The notes below the pieces were generated by a model. The model did no database searches. It saw only the letters and a list, made by a program, of their open reading frames with translations, and was not told the origin of the DNA. A stretch of 64,000 nucleotides of DNA, taken from assembly GCA_013398275.1 (NCBI GenBank), contig VZSE01013263.1, positions 91,206 to 155,205 on the forward strand, read 5' to 3'. The stretch is from Promerops cafer. Lineage: Eukaryota > Chordata > Aves > Passeriformes > Nectariniidae. The translations under genes were made by a program, and so were the position numbers. Shown in pieces: positions 13,801 through 25,060 of this stretch (within the stretch, counting starts at the first letter, position 1; every line of letters starts with the position of its first letter).

Positions 13801-14185
13801 CCTTGTCCTTGCAGAGCAGGCAATGGGTGAAGAGTTTTTGCTGGCATTTTTCACGTTCCAGAACTGATTCTACAATTTATGAGGCCACAGTAAATCAGGC
13901 TGTACCTGCTCAGAGCAGTTTCTCTCTCACACCCACCCAGCCCCAGCACACGGGATCCCAGGGCCGAGTGCAAAGGACAATATTTACCTTATTAAAGTCA
14001 AACGTCTCAAACATTTGCTCAACGTATTTGTTCGCTGATGGACTCAGGTTTTTCAATCCAAAAAACTGTTTGAACTCGTAGAGGGTGAGCTGGCCAGAAG
14101 GACACTCCGTCATGAACTTCTTGTACCACTGGTGGCACTCGGTGGTGCTCAGCTCCTCCACGGTTTTCCCGTCCATGTTCCCCAT
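10809..14185 (-). CDS. GUCA1A: Guanylate cyclase activator 1A (GCAP1), complete, 4 coding exons
   Basis: Coding exons in transcript order are 14185-13988, 12078-11929, 11387-11297 and 10969-10809, giving 199 residues. The protein is the cone-enriched Ca2+ sensor of retinal guanylate cyclase. Seen: MGN myristoylation-type N-terminus; CPSG in the inactive EF1 (residues 29-32); EF loops at 63-74, 99-110 and 142-153 with Asp first and Glu last; and the family signature TAEEFTDMVF before EF4. The tail is acidic and Gln/Gly-rich (NPHEGGQDAQATQ) and is the least conserved part, as in other GCAP1 proteins. Exon breaks fall at the same phases as in GUCA1B (0, 0, 1), consistent with an old tandem inverted duplication. 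The 5' neighbour on the same strand is the CIMIP3-like exon. Confidence 0.96.
12254..12345 (-). mobile_element. CR1 LINE 3'-end fragment
   Basis: It begins TAGAATCATAGAATTAGAGA and continues with 'GGCTGGGAAAGGCCTCCAAG' and 'ATCATCAAGTTCAGCCCTGG', the reverse complement of a CR1 3' end with its octamer tail. It lies in intron 1 of GUCA1A. Confidence 0.85.
12958..13006 (+). mobile_element. Short CR1-like 3' remnant
   Basis: 'GGTTCAGTGATCTCAGGGGC' followed by 'CCTTTCCAACCTTAATGATT' resembles the CR1 sense 3' end (ATCTCAGAGGTCTTTTCCAACC type). It is short and diverged. Confidence 0.6.
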
Positions 14186-14556
14186 CTCCACACCAGGTGC
14201 TGGTCCCTTTGCAGCCAAAAACGGAGGGTTTGTGGAGTTTAGGGGAAAAAAAAAAATCTGACAGTTCTGCTTCTTGCCTTCAAAGCCCAGACGTCCCCAG
14301 CACTGCGGGGTCAGAGCATCAGGAAAACCCCAAGTGCCTGGTGCTGTACAGGTTCCAGTGGCGATGGACACAGGAGACTCGTCCTCCCGGGAAAACCCCA
14401 AAGCACAAAACCCTCTTTGGAGGGGAAGGTGACATTTAAGTCCCCAGCAAATCCCTCCCCAGCCAATGAGGCTCCGGGCAGGGGGGTGGTGGGCTCCTGC
14501 CAGGCATTAAGAGTTCAGGTTAAAATAGAAAAGGGGTAAAATGGGGAAGTCTTGCA

Positions 14557-14623
14557 GATTACAGGCCCAGCAGGAGATTAGGAGGGTGGAATTTTCTCTG
14601 TGATGAGCTAATCTCTTAATCCA
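14557..14623. promoter_or_regulatory. GUCA1A: Cluster of TAATC/GATTA (CRX/OTX-like) sites upstream of GUCA1A
   Basis: Four core sites lie within 67 bp: GATTA at 14557-14561 and 14576-14580, CTAATCT at 14609-14615 and TAATCC at 14618-14623. They are 370-440 bp upstream of the GUCA1A ATG. CRX and OTX2 bind TAATCC/T and drive photoreceptor genes, so a role in GUCA1A expression is plausible. The transcription start is not visible, so this is inference from motif density and position. Confidence 0.4.
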
Positions 14624-15809
14624 CTCATCTATCGTTTTGGGGGGGCTGGTGTCACAAGAGCAACAACTTTTGCACCAGAACCAGAGTAAGAAGAATGAGA
14701 GAAAACCACTCTGGATCTCTGTGCTGTTACTGCTCTTTGCTTTCCCTTCACCTCACTCTGCCAGAGGACTCCAGAGGGGCTCTAGAGCCTGGAATTCAGG
14801 GAGGGGGAAGTGCCACTTCAGCTCCTGGAAGAGACGCACCGGGAGGGTAAATTTGGTGTGAGGAGACAAATATAGAAACAGAATTGCTTTGAATGGTAAA
14901 GGTTTAAGTGCTTTAATTGCAGACAGCAGGAAGGGGAAGGGCCCTCTTCCCCCAGCTCCAGGGGTCCTGTGTCCAGTCTTGGTCCTGCTAATTGAGTGTT
15001 TTTTCCTCAAAATTGTCCCACACTCTGCTCACCCCAGCAGTGTGTCCTGGCTGCCACGTTACAAACTCAGCTCACACCAGTGGACTTAAATGCAGCTTTG
15101 ATTTTCACTTAGGATGGATTACCATGAAAAATTCTCCGCATAAATACAGCCAAACCCGATGCTGTTTCCACTTTGACACACAGCATTCTGAGAAGTACTC
15201 AGCAATGAAATATCCTCAGAAAGCACCATGGGCCAGATCCTTGGCTAGAGGTGAAAGGATGTGACTCCAGGGTCTGTCCCACAGAGAGCTCATCCATAAC
15301 ACACAGTTTATATCTGACAGCTGCAGTTATCTAACCAGTAACAGAGCCCAGCATTGCTTCTGCACCACAGTAAATTAGGAATAACTCTGCTAAAAAAGGC
15401 AGCATTACACAATCGTAAAACACTTACGGAAAAGGAATTAAGCTGAGGAGCACTAATTGGATGTGCTAATTCTGTATTGCCACCAGGCCCCTGCTGCGCA
15501 AGGTGAACCTTCAGCGGAGCCCTGAGCCGCAGCGCAGCCTGGGCTGAGCCCGGTGAGCGGGGCTGGGTGGCTCCCTCAGTGCCCTGTGCTGTGACACCGG
15601 GGGCAGCGGGCAGGAAACGCCAGGACAGGCTGGGCAGGGTTTTCAGAGCAAAACCCACTCCGCATATTTTCCTGGGGAGCGGTGGCGGAGCGTCCCCACC
15701 CACCCCCGGGCCCGGTGCTCGCTGCTGGCCGGGGCTCGCGCACCGAAGGGACGCTGCAGTCACACGGCTGCTGTTTCAGGGCTTTACTGCCCGCGCTGCG
15801 CGCCCCCCG

Positions 15810-16172
15810 CTATGGCTTTGGGCCGTGGAAGGATCTCCACCTCCTGGCGTCGGAGCTCTGCACGTCGATGCGGCGCCGGCAGTGGTCGGTGTCCTCCTGG
15901 AAGCGGAAGCCGCAGGACGGCTTCTGCGCGGTGCAGAACGGGGCCAGCGAGTTGGACCACTCGGGCCGGTAGAACACGAAGTCGAAGGCGCTGAGGGGGT
16001 GGCCCCCGGCGTGGGCAACAACCGGGACGAAGCGAGAGCCCAGGGGAGGAGCTGGGGGCGGCCGGTTCCTCGACCTGGGAGGGGGGGTGGTGATCTCTGG
16101 CTTTGCTTGGGCCTTCTCCATTCTCTTGGCTCTCGCGTGGTCTTTGCCAGGGGCTTCTGGTGTTTTAGCCAC
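15810..16172 (-). CDS. GUCA1ANB: Terminal coding exon of a CIMIP3/GUCA1ANB-like gene (partial)
   Basis: A good acceptor (polypyrimidine then CAG at 16173-16175 on the - strand) opens a phase-0 exon of 120 codons ending at a stop at 15810. The first part is basic and proline-rich (residues about 1-40). The rest is compact, with FDFVFYRPEWSNSLAPFCTA, then KPSCGFRFQEDTDHC and a basic end. The human gene immediately upstream of GUCA1A on the same strand is GUCA1ANB (CIMIP3, a ciliary microtubule inner protein). Position, strand and the structured C-terminus support this name, but it rests more on synteny than on alignment. Upstream exons, which should lie between 16.2 and about 19 kb, were not identified. 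An AGTAAA variant poly(A) signal sits at 15783-15788. Confidence 0.55.
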   Translation of the reverse strand: MAKTPEAPGKDHARAKRMEKAQAKPEITTPPPRSRNRPPPAPPLGSRFVPVVAHAGGHPLSAFDFVFYRPEWSNSLAPFCTAQKPSCGFRFQEDTDHCRRRIDVQSSDARRWRSFHGPKP

Positions 16173-19100
16173 CTGTGGAGGAGAAGACCCAGAAAATGTG
16201 TGGCATTTGCCCCCACGCCTCACCATCCCCACCAGGAGAGCCTGGAGAGCCCCTGCAAGGGCAGGCAGGGCAGTGTAAGTGCTGAGGAGCCAGGGGTTTA
16301 CACATCCTTAGCCAAAAATCTCAGGTGCTGCTTAAAGACAAAGGGACTTTAAACTCAAATGATGCTCTGGAAATATGGAAGCGACTTCAAACAAATGCTG
16401 AGAGAATACGAATGATGAGACACAAAGGACTTGGTTCTCTCTTGACTCTCAGTTACAACAGTAACACACGCTCCTGGTAAAGCTGTCACCAACCACAGCC
16501 ATGGCAAACCTGCCTTGGAAAGGGTTCAGCACAGTCTGACCCAAGGGGACGTAGCAGTGATGGCAGAACCTGACACTGTCCTTTGGAGCATCTGCTCAGC
16601 AGCTCTGGGTCCCTCTGCAGGGACCCCACACCTCCCTGAGCCTCCTCCTGCTCTGGGAGCTGCTCTCAGCAAATCTCTGAGTGGGTTTTTCCCCCAGAAA
16701 TGTGAAGGCCCCACGCAGGGCACAAGGAGCAGGGAAAGAGCCCTTTGCAGAGGAGGGGGTGGACATGAGCCCCAAGACACACACGGGGTGACCTGTGGTC
16801 CACGCCTGCTGCAGGGCTGTGCTTGACTGCAGAGGTATTTCTGCTGCTGGTGCCCAAGCATGACTCAGTTATCTTGTTTTCATTGACGACGCCTCTGTGC
16901 AAATGGAAACTGGCTCTTCCCTCAGCAATTAGCCACTCTACTCCTGCCTGTCCTAAATAAATGCCGTGCTGTTTGCTTATTTTTAACCTTGTAAAGAGGT
17001 TTCCTACTTTCCGTGACGTACTTGGTGATATTTCTGTTCCCTGGCTCCTAAACCTATTAAGAAGGGGAATGCCTGCAAATTGTTTAGAAATCTCCTTAAA
17101 GCCTTTGAGGGGAATCACCAGATCCCTACAGGTTCACCACCTCTTTTTGTCACTCATTTCTCCAGGGCAGATGCCAAATGCCTGAAAAGCTGGACCTCAG
17201 CACACAGTGGTTATTTCAGCAGTTGCTGCCACAGGGAAACCTCAGTCCATTTCTCCCCAGGGGATAAAATAATGGGATTTTGACTCCTGAAAAGCAGATT
17301 TTATGCCACCACAGCCATTGCAGTGAGGCTTGTGCACCCCTGCTCTGGACTTAGATTGTTCAGAAACTGCTGTTTTCACACAGGGGTGTGCTGGTAGCTG
17401 CTGGCCATTTTCACTTAGGAAGAGACAAGTACACACACGACTGTGCTGATGCCTCTGCACCCACCCAGCAGGAGCACTGAAGTCGTGTATTTGGGGTGTG
17501 GAGGGGAGGCTGGAGCTGCCTTGGCAACCCCATTGCTAAGTCATGCAGATGCCTTCAAGCTGAGCACGCCTGGCCGGGCGCTGCGGCCGTGGCAGTGCCT
17601 CCAGTGCCGGGCAGGTGCCGAGCCCGGGCGTGCTGAGCTCTGGCCTCTGCTCCTGCCCCGCGGCTCCTGCTCGGCCTCTGGGGCACCTGGAGCTTTGCAG
17701 AACCCCTCCCTGCCCGGGTGAATGCACCTGCTTGCGTGACCTGCTTGGAGGGCAAGAGCCGGCTTAAGGCCCCGGTGCTATTGATGGCCCTGCCAGCGCT
17801 CCGTGCCTGAATGAAGAGTCCCAGGTAATCCCACTGCACCCGTTCCTGCCTGGAGAGATCCCCAGTCCCTCCCAAACTGCCTGATGTCCGTCCAAGCAAA
17901 TCCCCCAGGTGGGCCCAGGGAAAGGCTGCCTCAGTAACCGGGGAAGCAGGAAGGCTTCCGTGGTGCTCCCTGGGGAGGAGCTCCCTGGGCAGCTCCCACG
18001 GGAGCCCAGGGACTGTCCCCACACCAGCACTGCCCACCCTGTCCTGCTCAGGGACTGTCCCCACACGGGCAGCTCCTCGCCTGCCCCCAGAGCCCTCCCA
18101 GAGCCCTCCAGGACCACCACGGGTGGCAAAGCTCGTGCTCTGCTCCGAGCTCCCAGCACCAGGGGGCAAAGCCGGCTGACTCAGGGGCAGGATTTGACAG
18201 CAGGGATGGGATGGAGCATCCCACTGACATCACTGGGACCTTGTCAGGCTGGTCACCCTCGGGGCAGTGATCTGCAGGCCTCAGGAAGGGGACATGGTGG
18301 GCAGTGTCCCTCCTGCCCAGCTGTGAGCCTGGGACACCCACCTGTGAGGTGTTCCCGGTGCTGGAGGCCCTGGGGTGTGGGGCTGGCTGGGGTGGAGGAG
18401 GAGACAGCACTGGGCAGGGCTGGTTGTCAGGGCTGTCGGGGTCACTGTGACCACAGGGGCCATTGTGACCAGGGGTGTCAGCGGGCTGCTGGATGTCACA
18501 GGGGTGGCGGGGCTGAGCGGGGCAGGGGGTGCAGAGGAGTGCAGGGCTCAGCCATGGGGACAGCAGCTGCAGCCCTGGCAACCAGGGGGCAGCTGGGGCA
18601 GCTGGGGCACGGCCGGGCTCTGCAGGACGCTCTGCTGGCCCTGCCACCCCCACTGCAGCGTGGGCCCCTGCCCCCATTGGCACCAGCTGCTCCTCTGTCC
18701 CCGGGAGCCCTTTGCAGCTCTGCAGGCACACCTGAGGGTTTCCCCTCGCATCCCTCCCTGCTCCAGGTCCGGCCAGAGCTGCCCTCACTGCACAAACCCC
18801 CCCACACCTGCGAGTGCAGCAGGAGCCATCCACATCTGAGGGTGCAGCTCCTCACCCTGATGCAAAAGCAGATTGTTCTGGGGTGTTTACCCGTGTTGGG
18901 ATCAAAGGCAGCCTCACACTGCGGTGTGTTACATCACAGCAGCGCTCACATGGCTCTTCCTATGCCATAGAATCTGCTGGAGATCTTCCAAGCGCTTTCC
19001 TGAGCTTTGTGCCCAGCCCAGCCCACCAGTCCCTTTCGCTGTGTGGCCTCAATCACTCAGGAGTGACAGTTGTCCTTCCTGAAAAATGCAGCCCAGCCAC

Positions 19101-19846
19101 CCAGCTTGGCCACTTTCCTGTGTCTCTGGAGTTTGCACTTCACAGAAGCCACCGTGCCCAGCAGCACACCCAGCCTGCTCCTCGTGCTGCTCCTGAGCTT
19201 TTCCTGCCCTTCTGAGGGGAGGTCTGTGCTTTGCTGGAGGTGGAAGGTAAAGAACAAACATCTTTCATCTGGAACAAGCGCATGGGAATGCGCACAGGAG
19301 CCCTGGCAGAACTGTTTAGCAGCTTGCGTTCCGTGGGATAATAAATTCACCTCAAAACCCCTTCATGTTGAGAGGGTGATGTTTTCCTGCCCTCGCCACC
19401 CAGGGCGAGGCAGGAGCCTCCTTGGTGGGGTGGCTGTGGCACCCCCAGCCCCGGGGCTCAGGAGCACCCCGGAGCAGTGTCAGGGAGCTGAATCACCCCT
19501 TCTGCTCCCGCAGAGCAGCGCTGCAGCCCCGCAGCCCCTTTGAAGTCTCCTTGCTGTAATGAGATTTTGTGGGACACCTTTGTGCACGAGCCCAGGCTCT
19601 CTCACTCCGCAGGATTTTATTGGCTTCGCTTCTTAAAATAGTTCCTCTTCTGCTTCCCTTCTCCATGACTGTGTCTCTGTGTGTCCTGCTCCATTCGTTC
19701 CCTCAAGGACTGTGGATATCAGAGAGCACTCTTGTCTAGCCTGCCTTGTAGAGATACTGTGTCCTTTGTCTTTCCAGCAGGAAATGGGTTCTTCACCCAC
19801 CTGATTTCTGCTTTCGAGAGGTGCCAGGGAATTTTCTTTAAATGCC
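16173..19846. other. Region upstream of the CIMIP3-like exon; GC-rich, no exon recognised
   Basis: The missing 5' exons of the CIMIP3-like gene are expected here. Long open frames on both strands at about 17.55-18.97 kb overlap in GC-rich sequence and have low-complexity Gly/Ala/Pro/Arg translations typical of composition-driven ORFs. No splice-bounded exon could be tied to a known protein. Confidence 0.4.
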
Positions 19847-19910
19847 ACAGGTTGGACTCGGTGATTTCAGAGGTCTTTTCCAACCTCTTCAAACTGATCC
19901 TGTGTCGTAG
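19847..19910 (+). mobile_element. CR1 LINE 3' remnant
   Basis: 'GGTTGGACTCGGTGATTTCA' then 'GAGGTCTTTTCCAACCTCTT' then 'ATCCTGTG' matches the CR1 sense 3' end. It lies about 70 bp from the 3' end of the PLRG1-derived copy. Confidence 0.75.
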
Positions 19911-19976
19911 ACAGGTAGAAGGATTATAAAAGAAAGGAAAGCCAAAACAAAGTTACAGAAGTAGTATGTTGCTGCA

Positions 19977-20340
19977 CTAAAACAGTTTTCTCTTGATAAT
20001 TTCTGGTTTCCAGCTGACAGGATGGGTTTCTTCAGTCACAGTATCATCTTCTTTGTATACTTCTATGGTTTTATCAGCTTCAGCCGTTAGCAATCTGCTT
20101 TCTGACTGGTCAAAACCACAAGCATATATTCCTGATTCACTGTCCAAAGAACCTGTACCTGCAGCCATACTCTGTCTGCAGCTTGACTGCCTTTTTCATT
20201 TTCATTTTCACTGTGGCTTTCTTCATCCCATGCCATGGGCTTGGCAGTACCAGCTACAAACACCACGGGTTCTCTTCAAAGACCCGAGCACCAGTGTGTG
20301 CACAGAGTGCAGCGCCCAGCCCGCAGCCTCCTCTTCCCCC
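19977..20340 (-). pseudogene. PLRG1: Internally deleted, frameshifted copy of PLRG1 (probable retrocopy)
   Basis: On the - strand three blocks in order resemble pleiotropic regulator 1, a spliceosomal WD40 protein. First is an N-terminal block (VHTLVLGSLKRTRG) at about 20258-20335. After a 1-base frame change comes VFVAGTAKPMAWDEESH followed by ENENEKGSQAAD. After another frame change comes the C-terminus, GSLDSESGIYACGFDQSES through THPVSWKPEIIKRK, ending at a stop at 19977. The missing middle, about 380 residues, covers nearly the whole WD40 propeller. N- and C-terminal coding parts joined without intron sequence fit a processed copy that later suffered deletion. No poly(A) tract or target-site duplication is evident. 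The C-terminal match is very strong; the N-terminal one is good. Confidence 0.85.
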
Positions 20341-21221
20341 AAGATTATTTGCAGCAATTCATTTTAAGTTCTTAACTAAGTCCTATGATCTTGAACTTTA
20401 TCTGCAGCACTTCATTAAAGTTTAGAAATAATTAGCTCACGAGAAAAGATTTTACTGCTCAAGCAGACAGAGTCAGAACCCCCCTGACACCCTGCTGGGC
20501 AGGGGGCTGGCACAGCCCCATCCCATGGGGGCTGCAATCCTCCTGCAGGGGCAGATGTGGCTCTGCTGGAGCAGGGTCCTGGCCAAGGGTGGAGTTTCCT
20601 CTGCAGCTCCAGGGGTGCTGTGGATGGGCCTGGGCTCCCTCTGGGAATGCAGGGGAGGAGAAAGCTGCTCCTCTGGGAATGCAGGGGGAAAAGGCTGCTG
20701 GGGTGTGCAGGGTCAGATTCTATCCAGGTAGGAATGCTGGGCTCCTCCCCTGGGGGAGCATCTCCCATGGGATGCTGGAATTGGATCAGTCACCAGTGAG
20801 ACTCGATGGCCCATTAACAGAAGATATCTCCTGGAGGGAGGATGGGTCCTGGAAGAGATAAAGAACACTGTCCCACCTGGTTTTAACAGATGGTGATAGA
20901 ATACACACTTCTGGTTACATCTTGCATTGCAACCTAAGACAGCTAAATATTACTTTTCTACATTGGAAGAGATATAGTTGTTTTCTTTTAAGAGATAAGA
21001 CAACTCTGACTAAAACAGCTGTGATGAAACACTGATGAACACCTCTTTGTGGATAAAGAAGATACAGTGTGCTCACCCTTGATTTTGTCAAAGATTCTAT
21101 TGCTCGTTACAAGCTCTGCTCTTTGTCTTCCACGGATAACACAGAGGAGTCAGTGGTGATTCTGCATCGTGGCTGTTATTGATTGTAAGCTGTTTTAGTG
21201 TTTTCCTTTGTTTGTGTGTTT

Positions 21222-21656
21222 CTGTGGCCCTGTGTTCCTGTGACCCTGTGATCTGTGATCTGTGTTCCTGTGATCCTGTGTTTCTGTGATCCTGTGATCC
21301 TGTGTTCTGTGATTCTGTGTTCCTGTGATCCTGTGTTCTGTGATCCTGTGTTCCTGTGATCTGTTATCCTGTGACCCTGTGATGCTGTGTTCCTGTGATC
21401 CTGTGTTCCTGTGATCTGTGATCCTATGATCCTGTGTTTCTGTGGCCCTGTTATCCTGTGATCCTGTGTTCTGTGACATGTTATCCTGTGACCCTGTGAT
21501 CCTGTGTTCTGTGATCCTGTGTTCCTGTGATCCTGTGACCCTGTGGTCCTGTGTTCCTGTGATCCTGTGTTCTGTGATCCTGTGTCCTGTGACATGTTAT
21601 CCTGTGACCCTGTGATCCTGTGTTCTGTGACATGTTATCCTGTGACCCTGTGATGC
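21222..21656. repeat. Minisatellite of CCTGTGAT / CCTGTGTT 7-8-bp units
   Basis: About 430 bp of alternating CTGTGAT, CTGTGTT and CTGTGAC units with occasional one-base losses. A higher-order block containing GTGACATGTTATCCTGTGAC recurs at about 21473, 21590 and 21627, showing recent segmental expansion. The repeat resembles the (ATTCTRTG)n tail of CR1 elements, from which it may have grown. Confidence 0.92.
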
Positions 21657-21811
21657 TGCCCGAGCTCAGCAGGACGGTTTCCCCCCGGCTCCGGCTGCAG
21701 CGCCGCTGTTTCCCAGTTCCCATCCCATCCCCTCTCTCCCGCAGGCGGGACAATCCCTTGTCCCCCACGCCGCTACAGCCGGTCCCTGCTGAGTGCCAGG
21801 GCGGGTGGCTG

Positions 21812-21837
21812 TGTCTGTCTGTCTGTCTGTCTGTCTG
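21812..21837 (+). repeat. (TGTC)n microsatellite
   Basis: About six and a half perfect TGTC units. It lies 155 bp beyond the minisatellite in GC-rich unique sequence. Confidence 0.9.
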
Positions 21838-22569
21838 CAGCGGCGTTTCCGTCTCACAAACAGCACTTAAGATAACTGTCAGGAGAGTCCCACTAATTGC
21901 AGGCCTCGCGCAGGGCACAGAGCCGCCCCTCCGGCGGCAGCCGCTGCTCCGGGAGCGGCTCCAGCCGGGAGAGGCATCCGAGCAGCGCCGTGCAGCTGCA
22001 GCCCCGGTTAAATCCCCCGGAAAACGCTTTAAACTATTAGAGCTCCTCTACCACAGCCACGGAGTTGAATTTTTAACATTTTAATTCTCTTTTTCCTTCC
22101 CCATTTCCCATTCATAATTCACTTTGTTTAGGTGCTGCCTCATAATGTGTGCCACGATTAGACTTACTTTTTGGAATACCATAACATGCTTGTTTTTCAT
22201 TCTTCACAGGGGATTTAATGTGTTGCTTTAATTTGTTATTTAAAGAATAAAAAATGCTTTTCACAAGAAAAGCATCATTTCAAGGTGATTAAACAAGTGA
22301 TATTTATCACTAAAAAAATAAATCTATATTGTTTTGACTCTCAAAACTTGGTAGAGATAGAAGGAGGTGTAAACCTTAACCTGAAATTGGAAGCTGTGTT
22401 TCAGAGTTAATGTTTTGGCAACTATTTTGGGTTTAAAGTTCTCCAGAATCCCCTGCATTTATTAGTAGCCAATGTTACTCATTAACTCTCAATTTTTACT
22501 TGCATGGCACAAAAAATCGTTATCAGTTCTAGAAATTTGCTTTTGTACCTGCAGCTAGAAATGGTTTGG

Positions 22570-23340
22570 GGTCAAGTCCCATCGCCTTCAAGGTTTTGCA
22601 TCAGAAGCACGCAGACCCTCCGAGCAGCCGGGTCTCCCCGGGCGTTTCTGGCCTTGCCAGGGAAGCCGGGGCTCAGCAGAAGGTGAAGGGACCGGGACCA
22701 CGGGAGGGAGCGAAGGAGCAAAGCCCTCGAGGGCTGGGGCCGAGGGAAGGGCCGGAGCTGTCGGGAGGTTTGGATACTGGCTATCAGGGAAGGGCGGCTG
22801 GGCAGCGGAGCCGGCTCTCCGAGTGCAAGGAGCGCTCGGACACAGGGGTCAGGCACGGGCGGGCTCGGGGGTCTGGGCAGGGCCAGCGGCCGCTGCGGTC
22901 ACTCGGCGGCTCTCCAGTGACCGCGGTGCTCTGCGGGCAGGGGCACCTGGCGGAGGGCGGGCCGGGGCTGGGGTGGGNNNNNNNNNNNNNNNNNNNNNNN
23001 NNNNNNNNNNNNNNNNNNNNNNNNNNNNNNNNNNNNNNNNNNNNNNNNNNNNNNNNNNNNNNNNNNNNNNNNNNNNNNNNNNNNNNNNNNNNNNNNNNNN
23101 NNNNNNNNNNNNNNNTCGGGACGCGGCGGTCCCGGGGGGAGAAGGGTGCGTGGGGTCGGGGGCGGCGGGGGCTCCGCTGCTGCCCGGCGGGGAAGCTCCG
23201 GGAGCGCTCGGCGGCACCGGGATGCGGCAGCGCCGGTCCCAGAGCTGTGCCCCGAGCGGGCGCGGACGGTCCGCACCTCGGCTGCGCCGGCTGCCGCTCT
23301 CGGCAAGCGAAACTTGGCTGAAAGAGGCTGATGAGCGGCT
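22570..23340. promoter_or_regulatory. CpG-rich patch with a 138-N assembly gap (22978-23115)
   Basis: Sequence on both sides of the gap is dense in CpG and G/C, in contrast to the AT-rich 22.1-22.5 kb segment before it. It looks like a CpG-island promoter. By position it could serve C6orf132 (+ strand), whose first coding exon was not found, or the - strand CIMIP3-like gene. Overlapping open frames crossing the Ns are compositional. Confidence 0.45.
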
Positions 23341-24904
23341 CTGGGTCTGTTTTATTGCTTCCCCTCGCGCTTTCCCACGCCATGTTTGATCTGCGCCTTC
23401 CCGGGTTGGAGTTATTTACTCATAAACCTGTTTCTCGCAGGGCTGTGAGCGGGGAGGGAGCTGAGGGTTGCATATTCCTCGGGATTTATTTGTGTTTCTT
23501 TGTGGTTTTAATTGCAATACGGTGCCCTGAAGGCTCTTGTAGGAGGGAGCCAAATTAATAGTAATGGAGCCAGGTAGATAGAAGATAACAGTTTGTGGAT
23601 GAAGTTTGGTGGCTGTAAGAGCCCAACAAACTCTTCCAAGATAAAAAAAATGGAAGTGCTGCCTGCTGAGCTGAGCAGGGTGAAGTATTGTCTGTGAAAG
23701 CAACTGCGAGGTGGTTACACCCCAAAGGCCAAGCTGCTGAAACCAAGATAAAATGAAAATGTGACAGGGAGTTTCATGCAAGTCTGCAAACCTAGAAGGA
23801 AAATTGCTGATTTCTAACTGTCGTAAATCTGAGGAGGATTCAAGCTTCTCTCTGATGTGGTTTGGATAAAAAAAAAAAGAAAAGAAGTTGCTGTGTCTGC
23901 TTATTACAAGCCTGCTTTCCGTGGCTGCAGTTCTGCAGTGGCAGTACTGAGGCTTTCTGCTCAGGTGCGGGTCAGGCTGCAAAGGAAGAGCCGGGAGTCC
24001 TGCAAAGGGAGCCTAAGGAGCAGCTGTTGAATCGCTCCCTGGCATCCTCCCGGCATTTCTGCCCTGAAAGGGGCCTGGGAGGGGGCAGTGGCGCTGTGGC
24101 AGTGACACCGCGGCTGAGGAGGGGACAGCCCCGGCCCTGGCCCTGTTTCTGGGACGTTTCCTGCACAGCTCCGTGCCAGGAGGAGTCCCCTGCTCCTGCT
24201 GATCCCCACCTTGGTTTCTCATACAAAGTAAACACAAGTTAAGCAATGTGGAATGGGTGTAGGTTTGCCTGTCCCTGACTCAGAGATTCCTGAATATAGT
24301 GACTGATGCCACCTCCTCCTCCCCCGGGAGCTCTGCATACCCCGGCTCAAACCTGCTGCACCTCCTGCAGGTGATGCAACCCCCGGGGAGGAAGAAGTTC
24401 CATTACATGCATGGCAAATTGTTTATTTAATTTCCCGTGGCTGAGCAAACACAAATGTCTCCAGGACAGGCTGAATGTCAAAAAGTGGCCGAAGCAAGGC
24501 CGGTGCTTTGAGCCAGCTGCTTCCCACAGCTTCCAAGGGTGCATTTCCTGATCCCTCCTTCCAGGAAAGGAGGCTGGCAGAGCTCAGGTCTTGCTGGTGA
24601 TGGGCTCCCAGCAGGCAAGTCCTGTTTATCTAGCAAAGAAAACACAACTACAAGCACTTCATTTTCCTTTAATTAAAGCATTCAGGGTAGCCATGCTTAG
24701 TAATCTAGGATCAAAGTCCTTGTGATCTTTAATCCAGTTTCTCACTGGGTTTACCTAGTGACTTGTTAAATATAAAACTCATCGTTTCAAGTCTCAGAAC
24801 TATTCTGTTGCTGCTCAGGCTGTCTGAGTCCAAACTCTCCTGTTGCCTTGGCCTTGATTCCTGCTCCTTACTCACTGAATGCGGGGTCACCCACAAATTA
24901 ATCA

Positions 24905-25060
24905 TCACAGAATCACAGAGTGGTTTGGGTGGAAAGGGATCTTAAAACTCAGCTCATTCCACTCCCTCTCATGGGCAGGGACACCTTCCACTAGGTCAGG
25001 CTGCTCCAAGTCCCATCCAGCCTGGCCTTGGACACTGCCAGGCAATTTGCTGGCACCCCT
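24905..25060 (-). mobile_element. CR1 LINE 3'-end fragment
   Basis: 'CACAGAATCACAGAGTGGTT', 'GATCTTAAAACTCAGCTCAT', 'GGGCAGGGACACCTTCCACT' and 'AGCCTGGCCTTGGACACTGC' are in the usual order for the reverse complement of a CR1 3' end. Confidence 0.9.

Noticed and set aside
15567..16352. 261-codon + frame
   Set aside because: Antisense shadow of the CIMIP3-like exon.
17909..18970. 353-codon + frame and 261-codon - frame (18048-18833)
   Set aside because: Both strands are open in GC-rich low-complexity sequence. Translations are Gly/Pro/Arg/Ala-rich, without domains or splice context.
21176..21918. Long - frames with repeated HRITGSQ-type peptides
   Set aside because: Translation of the minisatellite, not a protein.
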